Positions 1 through 12,458 of a DNA stretch of 64,000 nucleotides are shown one piece after another. Where the stretch lies: assembly GCF_002994745.2 (NCBI RefSeq), contig NC_037094.1:20809001-20873000 (forward strand), written 5' to 3'. The notes under the pieces are model-generated. The model was not told where the DNA came from. It did not search any database and saw nothing but the letters and a program-made list of their open reading frames with translations. Made by a program: the position numbers and the translations under genes. This stretch comes from Rosa chinensis. Its lineage: Eukaryota; Streptophyta; Magnoliopsida; Rosales; Rosaceae. The first letter of the stretch is position 1, and the number at the start of each line of letters is the position of its first letter.

Positions 1-192
1 AACTCCTTTATCCACTATTTACTTGATACTCTTATATATTAGTTTCTCACTCAGGCATCGGAGAGGTGTAAACCGTCCGGTACGGTTTACCCCTCTAACA
101 CTGTATTCTTGATTCAGGATCTAGGAGTTGGATCGGTATCCCGGACGGTATAGCATTCTGTGTGAGGTACCCGGAGAAAGCCACTAGAAACA
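1..192 (+). repeat. 5' LTR, partial (right-hand part only)
   Basis: It matches the last 192 bases of the 3' LTR and ends in the canonical CA just before the primer-binding site. About 294 bases of this LTR lie left of the window, judged from the 486-bp 3' copy. It contains an inverted repeat around 69-91 (GTAAACCGT and ACGGTTTAC arms), present in both LTRs. Confidence 0.92.
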
Positions 193-193
193 T

Positions 194-211
194 TGGCGCG
201 CCAGATAGGGG
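194..211 (+). other. Primer-binding site
   Basis: The sequence TGGCGCGCCAGATAGGGG begins with TGG one base after the LTR end, as expected for pairing with the CCA 3' end of a tRNA. Which tRNA it pairs with was not determined. Confidence 0.6.
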
Positions 212-283
212 TGGGCCATCATGACCGAGTCGGAAGAAACTGCAGGAGAGGGTAGAAGTGTCGCCCGGCATTGATATTCTCTC

Positions 284-1862
284 TTGGTACTTCATCAGCA
301 GAAACACCAAGTGTCGGAAGCTAAACGCATGGTCTCGGATTCTTGGACCCACAGAGCACGGGCAATCCACCAATCACCCAGCACCCGCAGGCCAGATCAG
401 GTAGCTCCGGTATCGGGGTTGGAGTCTACGCGAGTGAAGATCACAGCCTTCCGGGAACAAGCCAGGATTGATCGGGAACAACAAAGAACCGATAGGGAAA
501 CAAACCGCCTTTCGCAACAAAGACTGCAGGAGTTAGAAGATGAAAACACTGCGCTGGCCCGAGCACTGGACAGGAGGCACCAGCACAATGAGGCACACAC
601 CCAAGCCCTGGCTAGAGCATCCCAAGTAGCAACAGATGTAAATGTTGCTCCTGTAACAGTAGGCCCCGGCCTCGCCCCAACCCCGTCTAGGAAAGTGGTC
701 ACCGGATGATCCAGGTATCGGTAGACTTGTTCCCGGAAAGCTTGAGGCATCTGCCACCACCACCGTTACCACAGCCAGTTCAAGGTGACCCACCGGTAAC
801 AGACCCAAACACGCGTTGCTTTTGCAAATGAGCAACTCTTTGCGTGCCCTGCAGGCAAGGGTAGAGGCCACAGAGAATAAGGACGCCCGGAGAGCCCTGA
901 CCACGTACGAGGACCGTCCGGGTCCTTTCACCCAACAAGTTAGAGGCGCCATTCGAGCGAATATATCAAAACCACTGAAGATTGACTATACGGGAGTTAG
1001 AGACCCATACCAGCACCTACAGGCCTTCTGATTGCAAACAAGCGCTAAGGGATATACGGATGAGGTGTGTTGTAATATGTTCCAAGAGACCTTGTCAGGG
1101 GAGGCTTTGAGTTGGTTCTACGAACTGCCAACCGGTTCTGTAGGGAACTTCAAGGAACTAGCTGACAAGTTTGTAGCTCGATTCATCTTACGAACCGATG
1201 GGATACACACCCCAAAGGGCCTGCTAAAGGTCCAGCAGGGGGAGAATGAAACTTTGAAGTCTTTTGTTAATCGATGGCAGGCGGCTACCGCTAAGTGCTG
1301 GGACCTTAATACGGAACTGGCGGAGCTGGCTTTTAAGAGGGGCTTAAGGCGTGGAGAATTTCTCTACGGGATTAATCATAACCCTCCTGCTAACTACGAC
1401 GAGATGATGGCTACGGCCATCAGATACACCCAGGCTGAATTCAAAACGTATGGGGACACCCCCAGACCAGAGCTAAGGGTTTCCACCCCGGCCCCAGTGG
1501 TCAGGGATGAGCCACGAAAGAGGGAGTGGGTCCATAGTCAGGACCGGTCACCCCATACCTCGAGCAAGATAAGCAAAGAGTCCTCGTCCAGGTCCAACAG
1601 TTACTGGACCACTCAGCCTCACCGGGAGCAAAGGGCACAGCAGGCCCCGCGAACACCACCACCACCCCGGTATGAGGTGTTCACTATCCTCAACGCTTCA
1701 TACGAGACTATTTGGAATGAGAACAAGGATGAGATACCTGGACCACCACCGAGGAAGTTCCCGAAGAGTATACTTACCCAGCAGGATACCGGGCACAATA
1801 CCAATCTCTGTATGGCTTTAAAAAATACTATTGAGTCGTTTATCCAGAGGGGTAAGCTTTAG
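284..1862 (+). pseudogene. Retrotransposon gag, disrupted
   Basis: The N-terminal part (284-709) is a charged, glutamine- and arginine-rich coiled-coil stretch. The frame shifts, and the conserved gag domain runs from 816 to 1862 with a TGA at 1029-1031. The core includes SGEALSWFYELPTGSVGNF and LADKFVARF, which fit the plant retrotransposon gag family (PF03732). The tail is rich in proline, serine and arginine. The product would be the nucleocapsid precursor packaging element RNA. The frame shift and internal stop mean no full-length Gag can be made from this copy. Confidence 0.85.
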
Positions 1863-2080
1863 CGGTACCTGCCTGCAAAAGAGATAGGAGCTATAGATGT
1901 GTACGGCCAGATCTTCATGATCCACGATGGGGCCCGAAAGAGTTACCTCCCCAGAGGAAGAAGTGAAATTCTAGTTTCGGTCACTCGAAAGTTTTCAATT
2001 TCCACAAGGCCCCGCAACAAGACGAAGGCATCGGGTGGAAATCCGTCACATTCCTGCAATAGGAGGAAGCTGATCTGAAG

Positions 2081-2761
2081 ATGCCCCATGATGATCCCTT
2101 CCTGATCACGCTCCAAATGGACCCTTACATAATGTCCAGGGTACTCGTGGATACTGGGGCCTCGGTTAGCGTATTATTTCGCGACGCATACAAAGCTTTG
2201 AACAGAGGAAGGGCCAAGCTATCACAAGATAATGAGCCCCTCATTAGCTTTTCAGGAGATATTGTCCAGCCACTCGGATTAGATTACCTATCGATCACGG
2301 TAGGGGAGAGTCTGAATTGTTCAACCATCAAAACAGAGTTCATTGTAGTTGACTGTGCCTCATCCTATAATGCTATCCTGGGTCGACCGGCACTCTGGCG
2401 TCTGAAAACCTTCATTGCAGGTCACATGTTAGTAATGAAGGTGCCAACCCCGGTTGGCATCACCACCATTCGGGGTGATCAGGCTGCGGCGAGGCAATGC
2501 TATTCTTTGACTGTATCTTGTGGCAAGGGAAAGTCTGAGATGTTGCCCGTAGCTACTAACCCTCTGACAGATAAGTACGAGGATCCCAGAGACGGTACCA
2601 AATCTGATGAAGAACGGCCCGGTGTCGTGGAAGACATTGAAGAGGTAGTACTATCAGAGCAGTTCCCGGACAGGACTGTCAAGGTAGGCACCAAGCTGCC
2701 TTCGATTATCAGGGAAGAGTTGATTTCGTTCCTCCGCTCTAACGCATCCACTTTCGCCTAG
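2081..2761 (+). pseudogene. pol: aspartic protease region
   Basis: The motif VLVDTGASVSVLF carries the retropepsin DTGA active site, and YNAILGRPALWRLK is the conserved C-terminal flap of plant gypsy proteases. The frame ends with TAG at 2759-2761. It is the same reading frame as the reverse transcriptase that follows, so this is one pol polyprotein broken by a point mutation, not a separate gene. Confidence 0.88.
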
Positions 2762-2773
2762 TCATACGAGGAT

Positions 2774-4006
2774 ATGCCCGGTATACCAACTGAGATAGCC
2801 ACGTACAACCTTAGCATTATTCCTTCCTCGGCACCGGTAAGACAAAAGCAAAGAGCCTTCACACATGACAAGTACCGGGCTATCCAGGTTGAAGTGAAGA
2901 AGTTGATGGCCATCAACTTTGTCAAGGAAGTGACATACCCTCGATGGTTAGCCAACGTGGTCATGGTACCAAAGAAATCTCCTGGATCATGGCGCATGTG
3001 TGTGGACTACACAAATCTCAACCGAGCGTGCCTTAAGGATAGCTTCCCGCTCCCACGCATTGACCAACTAATTGACTCCACTGCTGGATACCGGTTACTC
3101 AGTTTCATGGATGCGTTCAGTGGATACAACCAAATTCGAATGAACCCTGCAGACGAGGAGCACACTCCCTTTACCACAGACAAAGGTCTCTATTACTACC
3201 ATGTCATGCCCTTCGGATTGAAGAATGCAGGCGCCACTTATCAGCAACTTGTCAACTCCATGTTTCAAGAAGTCATCAGTACTATCATGGAGGTATACGT
3301 GGACGATATGCTGGTAAAAAGTTTAACCTTGGAGGATCACGTAAGCAACTTTTCAATTGTCTTCGCCATCATATTACGTAACGGTATGCGGCTTAACCCA
3401 CAGAAGTGCATCTTTGAGGTCGAGGTAGGAAAGTTCCTCGGGTACATCATTAGCCACAGGGGAATTGAGGCCAATCCAGAGAAGGTGCAAGCTATACTAG
3501 ACATGGTATCCCCAACCTACCGGAACGAGGTTCAATCTCTTACAGGTAAAGTAGCCTCCCTGTCAAGATTCATCTCCAGGCTGACGGACAAGTGTACTCC
3601 TTTCTTCAGGCTGCTAAAAACCCAGCACGTCGAGGTAATAGCTTGGACCGCTGAGCACGAAGCTACTTTTCTTGGCCTAAAGGCATACTTGGCAGAGGTA
3701 CCTCTACTTTACAAACCTGTTCCAGGAGAAATGCTCTACATATATGTTGCAGCATCTTCGACGGCCGTGAGTTCCGCTCTGATTAGGAAGGACTCCTATT
3801 ACGAGTACCCGGTGTACTACGATGGAAAAGGTTACACTGGTGCAGAATCCAGATACCCGGACATTGAAAAAATAGTATTGGCCCTCCTGGTATCGGCCCG
3901 GAAGCTTAGACATTACTTCCAGGCACGCTCGATCACCGTTTTCACTAATCACCTATTGAGGCAGGTTTTGCAGAAGCCAGAGACATCGGGCATGTTAATT
4001 AAATGA
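2774..4006 (+). pseudogene. pol: reverse transcriptase and RNase H
   Basis: Reverse transcriptase motifs are present in order: NVVMVPKKSPGSWRMCVDYTNLN, FMDAFSGYNQIRM, MPFGLKNAGATYQ and the catalytic YVDD. The canonical gypsy RNase H follows (around LYIYVAASSTAVSSALIR and RYPDIEKIVLALLVSARKLRHYF). The RNase H start appears to have AA where the family usually has D, so a catalytic residue may be lost. The frame stops with TGA at 4004-4006. Confidence 0.92.
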
Positions 4007-4015
4007 GCCATCGAA

Positions 4016-4459
4016 TTGGGGGAATTCGATATCAAGTACCAACCCCGGACAGCTATGAAGGGCCAGGCAGCGGCAGATTTTATTTCTGAGTCAATTCCCT
4101 TTCATAACCCACCCCCGGGATCACCTGGGCCACCAGCCCCGGATCCACCTCTACCAAGCACTTGGCGATTGTATGTTGATGGAGCGTCTGACAAAAGGAC
4201 AAGTGGCGCCGGTATCCTGCTAATTAGCTCGGACGATCAAGTCTACGAGTACGCCCTCAAATTTGCCTCCAAGGCATTCAACAATACCGCAGAATACGAG
4301 GCACTCATAGCAGGTCTACAGATCGCCCGGGAACTAGGTGTCCAGCACCTTAGTATCTTCAGTGATTCTCAGTTAGTCGTGAACCAGGTCAGCGGTAACT
4401 TCGAGGCAAAGGAGCCCCACATGTCCTCTTACCAGGCCCTAGCCCGGGCACTGGTTTAG
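4016..4459 (+). pseudogene. pol: second (archaeal-type) RNase H
   Basis: After a proline-rich linker the segment reads LYVDGASDKRTSGAGILL, then NTAEYEALIAGLQIARELG and LSIFSDSQLVVNQV. These give the D, E and D catalytic positions of an RNase HI fold distinct from the one just upstream. Two RNase H domains in tandem are characteristic of the Tat lineage. It is in the same frame as the flanking pol segments and ends at TAG 4457-4459. Confidence 0.88.
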
Positions 4460-4606
4460 AGATTTAACTCCTACATCTTCACCCAAATACCGAGAGCAGA
4501 GACCGACAAGGCAGACGCCCTTGCTAATTTTGCGGCAACTTCTCCAAGTCCTACCTACGGGGCCACAAAGGTCGAAATACTAGAAAGGCCTAGCACTTCT
4601 AAAACG

Positions 4607-5863
4607 GTGTCAGAAATATTCACGGTGGACCACACAGCCTCCTGGATGGACCCAATCTTAAAGTACATGGTGGATGGTCTAGCACCGGATGATAAGGTCG
4701 AGGCCAGGAGACTCCAGCTAAGGTCAGCTCGATACACGATTATGAACGGAAAATTATACAGAAGAGGTCATTGCTTCCCCAACCTGAAGTGTGTAACACC
4801 GGAGGACAGTCACAAAATAATAAAGGACATACACGCTGGTGTATGCGGTAACCATGCTGGAGCCCGGTCTCTTGCACACAAGACCCTAAAGGTTGGATAT
4901 TTCTGGCCAACCATGTCGGTCCTAGCTCAAACAATATCTAGTTCTTGCCACAAGTGCCAAATCTATGCAAATATCCCAAGGGCACTGCCTATTGCCCTTT
5001 CCATCCTCCTTGCACCTTGGCCATTCTGCCAGTGGGGCCTGGACCTAATCGGTAAACTTCCCACAGCAGTGGGACAATTCAAATACGCCATTGTCGCTGT
5101 AGACTACCAAACAAAGTGGGTAGAAGCAGAACATCTCGTCGCTATCACCACGGAAAAGGTCAAAAACTTCCTGTGGAAGAACATCTACTGCAAGTTTGAA
5201 GTCCCGGACACCATAGTCACGGACAATGGTACCCAGTTTGACAATGATGAGTTGAAGGCTTACACCGAAAACTTAGGCACTAGAATCCACTATGCATCCC
5301 CTGCTCACCCCCAGACCAATGGTCAAGTCGTGGCTGTCAACAAGATAATTAAGAAGATACTGAAGAAGAAGCTCGATGAAGCCAAGTGTCTTTGGGCTGC
5401 TAAACTCCCGGAGGTGTTGTGGGCTATCAGGACCATGGCAACGGAGGCCACCGGGGAAACCCCTTTCTGCATGGCTTTCGGATCTGAAGCAGTTCTCCCC
5501 AGTGAAACACAAATCCAGAGTCCTAGGATCGAATACTTTAATGCAGGTACCAACTCAGAGGGCCTACAGCTCGATGCTGATTTACTCGAGGAACGAAGGG
5601 ATGTGGCACACATGCATAACTTGGCAAACAAGCAGAGGATAACTTGTTATTATGATGCCAAGGTACAATCCCGGACATTGAAGTTGGGGGACTGGGTCAT
5701 GAAGCAGGTCTACCCAGAGCCCCACGGGCTGGATCCATCCTGGATAGGCCCTTACAAGATCATCGAAGAGGTAGGCCCCGCAACCTTTTACATCCGGGAC
5801 ACGGACGGAGTCGTTTCCCTGCATCCATGGAATACCCAGCGCCTACGGTACTATTACAAGTAG
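4607..5863 (+). pseudogene. pol: integrase
   Basis: A zinc-binding H2C2 module (H-A-G-V-C-G-N-H followed by SCHKCQIY) precedes the core WGLDLIGKLP with the first aspartate, then TIVTDNGTQFDN with the second. The third catalytic position is read as PQTNGQVVAVNKIIKK: the usual NGQVE is NGQVV here, so the glutamate of the DDE triad appears replaced. The C-terminal part includes KLGDWVMKQVYPEPHGLDPSWIGPYKI. The segment is intact in length. Confidence 0.9.
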
Positions 5864-6252
5864 CTCCCGGAGCATCTTGTCCTAGCTTTTGCTTTTTGAC
5901 CATACAGCTATGGCAAGCTACCCATCGGGTACTTATTCTGTATTAACCACCATGTGGTACTTGAATGGAAAAATGAATTATTCAGACCATTTCTAGCACT
6001 TTTTTACCTACACCGGGCATTCCCGGACATAGCTATTGTCAGTTACTCTATTCCAGTAATAAGTGATGCAAGTAAATGCTCAAGGCAAGGTATAAAATCC
6101 TAGAAATTTTAATTCCTTTCCAATTCCCATTCAAGTTCAAAAAATTTCCATTCACAAAAACCCGAACTACCAGGCAAAGTAATTAAGCCATTGTTCAAAG
6201 CAAGGATAATTTCTACTAAAAAAAAAAAGTGATGGTTATATAAATCTATTCC
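5864..6252. other. Retrotransposon spacer between integrase and antisense ORF
   Basis: No coding potential was seen. This is internal, non-coding sequence of the Tat element with an A-run at 6220-6230. Confidence 0.6.
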
Positions 6253-7763
6253 CTAAGGACTACTGCTCGCGGCGGTAATCTGGGATCCACAGGCACCAAA
6301 CTTGGCTGCCGCCTCCTGGTCTTTCTTCTTCTTCTTCTCAAGAAGTCCCCACCTGAATTTGGTTTCATCTAGGTACCCGACTGCCACCCACTCCTTGAAC
6401 TTCATGATCACGGCCTTGTCTTGAGCAGCAGCTAACATATCAATAAGCTGTTGGGAGCCCTTGTACTCCTCCACGGCCTCGTGCCTCTCCACAGGAAGGC
6501 GCTCCTCCAGATGATCTGCCCTCGCCTTCCATGACTTGGCAGATTCTGCAGCTTCTTTTTCAGAGTCCCGGGCACTCTTCACCTCATCCCTCGCCTCACA
6601 CATTTCGCCCTCAAGCTCCGCGATTCGTTGCTTCGCCGCATCCAGCTTGGTAACCATCGGAGTCAAGGACTTAATCTTCTCTTTCAAGGACTCTCGCTCC
6701 TTCTCCAGCTTGGCCTTCTCCCCATGCAGATACTTCACCTGCCCGGAGAGACTGCTAACCTCCTCCTTCAGGTGCGTATCTTCCTCACTGGCATCAATCG
6801 CGTACACATTGAAAAGTGCCTGCAAACATACCGTTAGCAACACCGTAAAAAGTTGTTAGACAAGGGTAAAGCAGTCCCATACTCGCATCATTGACTCCCT
6901 AGCAAGGCGACGATTCTCTTGCGGGGTATTGTCTCTGGCTCGCACCCGATCGAGGTCTATATCCTTCAGGTCGGCGAGCATGGACCGCACGAACTTTTCA
7001 TCAGCAACCCTGTACTCGCTCAACAGTTGTTTAATGGGCTTCTTGGGGATTACCGGTATGGCAGGAGACAACATGCCAAGAGAGAGCGGCGACTCTGGTC
7101 CCGGATGATTTTTGTTCTACCTCTTCGTCACAGATTCTTTGACATCCCGACCGGTATAGGTCACCTCCTGCTTATCCTCGCTTCGGTGCCGGTGTCTATG
7201 TGATTTCTTCTTCTCACCTGGAAGCAAGACTTCATTGCTTCCAGCGGACCGAGAAGAGAGAGATACAGAGACCGGTACCTTTTTCCTTCCGGGATCAGCT
7301 ATGGTGACAACATTCCTGACAGAAGGCTGCTCGACTTGGGTCACGGGAGCATCAGGGTCAGGCTCCCCGTATCCTCCATCAGTGATCTCCAGTAAGGTTT
7401 CTTCAACGGAGCTACCCGTAGCCCTCGACTCCAGGTCGACTTCAATATGAAGGGCGTCTTCTCCCTGGCTCATCAACATGTCCATCAACTGGTTGTCGTC
7501 CATTCTGTCGTCCTCCTTACCTTTCCGGGGCTTCCTTTTCGGCGCTTTCACTACAATCAATTCGAAAGTCAGTCACTAAAGTAAAAAGGAAACGATGACA
7601 TACACATACACATATTAACAGAAATATAAGCCTCACCAGGGAGTCTCCCTAGCCCTAGCCTATCAAGTATGGAGTACCGGATGAATCTATAAGAGTTTCT
7701 CTCCTCCTCACTCCAAACAGCGTATACCCGGGCTATCATTTTCCTTTCCAACTCGGATAATGA

Positions 7764-10557
7764 TGTAACAACCCGAAATTTTAATTATATATTAGATCGT
7801 GTGATAATATTTTCTTTACTAGCTTGTGTGTGTGTGTGTGTTCGAGAAGTCTATTACCTATTACATGTAGATTTGTGAGGAAGCTAGTTTTACTCAATTG
7901 GATTAAACATTTTCGGATGAGACCTTATAAACCCAATCAATGAATCTCTTATTAGTCATTGTTCGTATCCAAGTGTGAGTAAGTATTCTATTTGGGTGAT
8001 TATGCAAAGTTAGGAATTATAGGTGTTGTTGAACCTGTAGACTAAGCTAGCTAGTAGCTTGAGGTGGCATCACTCAATTTATAGCTCAAGCTCTATTTAT
8101 CCATCATTAAAACTTCTAGTCTATTGCTATCACATGGATATCCCCATATTGTAGAAATAAAGCTTATTTTCTTCCTATATGTTTTTATATATAACCTTGG
8201 TCATTAAGTTATAAAGGGATAAGAGTTTTCATACCTATCTCTGCAATACTTACTGATGAAGGTTTCTATTAAGAGATAGGATTGTACAAGTATATCTATT
8301 GAATGTTTAGTGATTAAGTCATTAAGTGATAGGTATGGACAAACACATCTATATGCAGATTTTATTGTTTTGCTTGATGCCCAAGAACCTAACTAGTATA
8401 AATAGCAGCTATCTACTTGATTCTTTTACACATTACAATGAGAGCAATAGGAAAACAGAACGTGAGTGAGGGAGATAGAGAGAAAGGAGTAGGATAGAAA
8501 GAAAGAAATAAACAAAAGGAAAGGAAACAAAAGGAAAGAGACACTGGGAGAAAGAAAAAGATATGTGAGAATGAAAATAGAGAGGGAAGAAGAGAAAAGG
8601 AAAGGGGTAGAAGAAAGAGAAGGGAAGGCATGATTACAAAGATTAGTTTTGGAGAATTAGATTTGGGATTCAAAGAAGGCAAGCATAGAAGCAGATTAAG
8701 ATGATAAGAAACTTGGTTTTCTTAAGGTGGGTGTCCTGAGTAAATTCTTAGGTTGCTTTTTAGGTTAGATTTCTTATTTTGTCTTAACAACAAGAGGTTA
8801 GAGTGATCAAAGAACCTATATGCATCAGTTTAACAATCTTAGACTGAGTAGTAACCTCAAACATTAGTTTGTAGGCATTGGAGAAAGCTAGAACAAGTTT
8901 CTGCATTATAATCATTTAGTTAATTTTGAGCAACCATATCCTTTGATCTAGACTTTCATTTTAGAAACCATTTGCATGTGTTGAAAGCTTATAATGTAAG
9001 CTTGATATCTGTACAGTTTCATACAATTTCATGTAAGATTCAGTGGTTAATTTTGAGGCTAAAAACAGAGGTCTGCAATCTGTTGTTTTCGACACAGTTT
9101 TCTTTTTACTAAAAACTGTACACTTCGGCTGGGTATTTGAAGTTGGTGTCTTCATGAAAGTTTCAGTAGACATCTCAAAGATCATTTCAGAATTGAAATC
9201 TCATGAAAAAGACTTTTCTAGAGTAAGTTATGATTTTTTGAAGCTGAGGGTCTGCATCAGGAAATTCTGCAATTTTCATTATGTTTCTGTTTGTTCCATT
9301 TCGTTTCAATAGGTTCCTTTATTCAAACTTGTTTAGGTCGACTACAAACTGAACATATATAGAGATTCTTTTTTTAACCAAAACATGTAACGCCCTTTAA
9401 CATGTAACGCCCTTTACTGAATTCATATGAGATACTTATGTCATTGTGAAATCAGTTTTCCTTCACAATAAATCTGCAAGATGTTTTGGTTAGTTATTTA
9501 GTACTTCAAGTGAAATCCAAAATGGCCTGAGATTTTAGGTACCATTTTCTTAAGACATAAGCTCGATATTGAAGTATGTTTCTAAGGCAGAATCATAGCT
9601 TTGTGTTTAGAATAAATTATGTGCTTATGCATAGGAAATGTGAATTGTACTTTGATATTTACTTTTTATGCAGGAACATGTATCTATACAATAGCTTGAA
9701 ATCCAGGTAGGGGATCTGGGAACCTCTACTCAATTGTATTGTATGCATATATGTTGCTTGACATGTTTGTTGTGGAATGAATGAATATTTGATGCAATTA
9801 CATTGCGAAGTATATGTTATCAATTGATGCATCATCCATTGAGTACATATGAAGTATAAGGGTGGTGATGGTGATATGTGTAATGTTATCGATATAAGAA
9901 AGTTTGAAATTTATCTTTTGCATAGTTGAGTCCATAACCTCAGCAAGTACCAGATCCCAAGTATGCCCATTGTTAATGCGCAATTAGTATAGGATTGAAA
10001 GGGTAATTCGGGACTGGCGAAAGGGGCATGGACAAGATGACTAGCAAAACAGGGTTAGGGGGATTGATTTTGGGTGGGGGTTAGTTCATATAGTTGAGTA
10101 CTCTGAGTCACCTTCGTGGTAAAATACATGGTATGGGACATGTAGGCTCAGTTTATTCTGCTGTGTGAATTATCGGGAATAGAACATGCATTCATGCATA
10201 CCATATGATGATTGTTTGGTTATCTTTTGTGTGAAGAGAAATAGCTCCCTACTGAGCCACAGGTTGAGCTCACCCCTTAACAGTCTTGCAGGTTATTAAA
10301 CACAAGAACTATGAAGATTAGTGATCGAAAGCAATTAGAATTAGTTGGAGTTTTGTATATGTAAGATCATTATTCAGGAAGTGAGTACTCTTAGTGATCT
10401 TGAGTTGGATTTATCCTTATACCGAAATGATAAGTCAATTCCATTATCAAAGTGTCGATTTTATTTTTTTTCTATTAGTTTATTTTTATTTTTACTCACA
10501 CCTCGGATTTCGGGAAATATTTTTAAAAAAAATTTGACCCGGGTTCGGGACGTGACA
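7764..10557 (+). repeat. Solo LTR 1 (long gypsy-type LTR) nested in the Tat element
   Basis: It starts TGTAACAACCCG and ends GGGACGTGACA, giving TG...CA ends with imperfect inverted termini, and is flanked by the 5-bp duplication AATGA (7759-7763 and 10558-10562). No internal retroviral genes are present, so it is a solo LTR left by recombination between two LTRs. The length (2794 bp) and the TGTAAC...GTGACA ends recall Del/Tekay chromoviruses. A tandem copy of AACATGTAACGCCCTTT occurs at 9383-9416. Confidence 0.88.
8397..8404 (+). promoter_or_regulatory. TATA box in solo LTR 1
   Basis: TATAAATA within ACTAGTATAAATAGCAG is the best Pol II core promoter candidate in this LTR. It sets the LTR orientation as plus and implies a long leader downstream. 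Confidence 0.55.
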
Positions 10558-12072
10558 AATGAATAGGCCTGGTCCCTGATAGCTTGGAAAGTACCGGTTA
10601 GGTGCCACTTCTTATTCTTAATTTGCCGCCGTCCTCCAGCAAGAAATACTTTATTCCTCCATCTTTTGCTCATAGAGGTAGGCATATTGGTAACCAAGGG
10701 CTTGTAGTCCCCTGGCCGCAAACGTCACGGTACCTATACACGATTGCTTCCTTGAGTACAGAACCCTGTGTACCGCGCAGAATTCATTTATGAAAGGCCA
10801 CCCTTGCTGGCACAAGTCCCACATCGCCATCATACTAAATATTTGTCGAACTGCATTCAGAGTCAACTGCCCCGGTGACAGGTTTAGCATCCACAAAAGA
10901 TATTGTAGGCACCGGGGCAGCGGTAGCGATAGCCCTTGGTGGAGCTGGTTCTCGTGCAGCGCCACCCATTCCAGGGGAGGATTCGCAGCCATCTCTCCAG
11001 CCTTGAGAGGCCTAAGCTCTACCTCGTCCGGTATTCCCCACTTCAATCTCATGGCGATGATCTCCTTCATAGTCATACTTCTCCCGGGTTCGTCGCATAC
11101 GGTCCCATCTACTAAGGTGTACCTAGGTTTCGGGATGCCCTCGGGAATAGCCACTATGACTATCGGCGCCTCCGCAGATCCATCCTCGCTCTTACCTTCG
11201 TCGGTCTCCTCACTACTCTCCGAGAACACCCTAGTCGAGGATCCGGTATTCTCCAAGTACCTGTCGATATCCGCTTCTGCTTGCCTCGCAGAAGACTGAA
11301 ACGACGATCCCGCATCCCCGGCCTTGGTTTCTGATTCCATCCTAGAACTATATCAACCTGGACCTCAAAATTCGCTATATCTGGAATCAGAAACACAAGG
11401 ATTAGCCTAAGTTCAGGATCTAGGGCTTGCTGAAAGCGCGGATCACCCCCCACTTTCAAAACCCAGAAAATCAAACAAGAAGAGAAAATAACAAAACAAC
11501 CCAAGAAACACCTACAAACCCAGAATACACAAATCGGCCATAGCAATTTTACCCACTTTCCCACTATTCATTCCAAATAGATCCAGAAACACAAGCAAAA
11601 TCGAAGAAACACAAATCCCATGCAAATAAGACAAAACCCAGAAAAATGCAAACCCACAAACATACCAAACTGAGCAAACTGAAAAAAAAAAAAACAAAAA
11701 AAAAAACCCAAACCACATTCTCTTACCTCTTTTCTACAGTCGCTCTTCTGGCCAAAGCTTTCTCCACGATTGAGCCTCAAAGCCTTCGTCTTTACTCTTC
11801 AGAGCGACAACAGTAGAAGCAAGCAAAGAGAAAAAAGGCAAAACACAGATTCTCAGTGTTTTCAGAAATTCGCAATTTGTGCAAAGGCAAACAGTCTGTT
11901 TCCCTTTTAAATTCAATCTCCAAAGCATCATGGTCGTTGAAGCCAAAAGGCCCTCAACCACAGGATCACTACATGTGTCCCACGTCTCGAAAACCGTTTG
12001 TTGATGGGACACGGGCATTTATTGCGTAACCCAGTCTGCCCCATGTGGAGGACATGCACCGCTAACCCTTCA

Positions 12073-12252
12073 AGCCCTCATTCTACCCTTCCGGGTACCA
12101 GAGGCTCCAGCCCTCATTCTACCCCATCGGGTACCGGAGGCCCAAACCCTCATTCTACCCCATCGGGTACCAGAGGCTCAAGCCCTCATTCTACCCCATT
12201 AGGTACCGGAGGCCTAAACCCTCATTCTACCCTTCCGGGTACCAGAGGCTCA
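12073..12252 (+). repeat. Five tandem copies of a 36-bp unit
   Basis: Units begin AGCCCTCATTCTACCC and contain GGGTACC. Copies differ at a few positions, with GGGTACCAGAGG and GGGTACCGGAGG alternating. Arrays just upstream of the polypurine tract are common in Tat-lineage elements. Confidence 0.9.
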
Positions 12253-12443
12253 AGTTCCCCAACGGTACCCGGAGGTTTTCTTTAACCTTTACGGGTTAAA
12301 ATTGGGAGCACTGTAGATTAGCTACCTATAACGTAACCCGCTGAAGACATCTCTTGCACGGGAACTTGGGGGACTCCCTATAGGCTAGTGCCAAACCTTG
12401 TGACTAAATATTTTAAGTCCCCACCAAAGAAACATCTTGAACA

Positions 12444-12458
12444 GGAACTTGGGGGACT
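12444..12458 (+). other. Polypurine tract
   Basis: GGAACTTGGGGGACT lies immediately before the TG that opens the 3' LTR, the site that primes plus-strand synthesis. A near copy (GGGAACTTGGGGGACT) lies about 85 bases upstream at 12360-12375 but is not followed by TG. Confidence 0.7.

Larger units (their letters stand above)
6253..11340 (-). pseudogene. Antisense ORF of the Tat element, split by a solo LTR
   Basis: Four minus-strand blocks are open: 11340 to about 10563, 7758 to about 7635, 7560-7117, and 7074-6253 (two parts). The first encodes an acidic start and then a segment ending in LSLPLPRCLQYLLWMLNLSP plus GQLTLNAVR, resembling the plant family Transposase_28 (PF04195, putative gypsy-type transposon protein). 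The last, 6843-6253, is a long coiled coil (SLSGQVKYLHGEKAKLEKER and following). A frame shift lies near 10690. The solo LTR 7764-10557 interrupts it; removing the insertion and one target copy lets the frame run on. Plausible introns lie between blocks. The function of this antisense protein in Tat elements is unknown. Confidence 0.72.

Noticed and set aside
5273..5824. Minus-strand frames opposite the integrase
   Set aside because: No homology; the plus strand carries the conserved integrase.
12073..12252. Minisatellite or coding repeat
   Set aside because: A plus-strand frame covers it, but the repeats belong to the non-coding 3' region of the Tat element.
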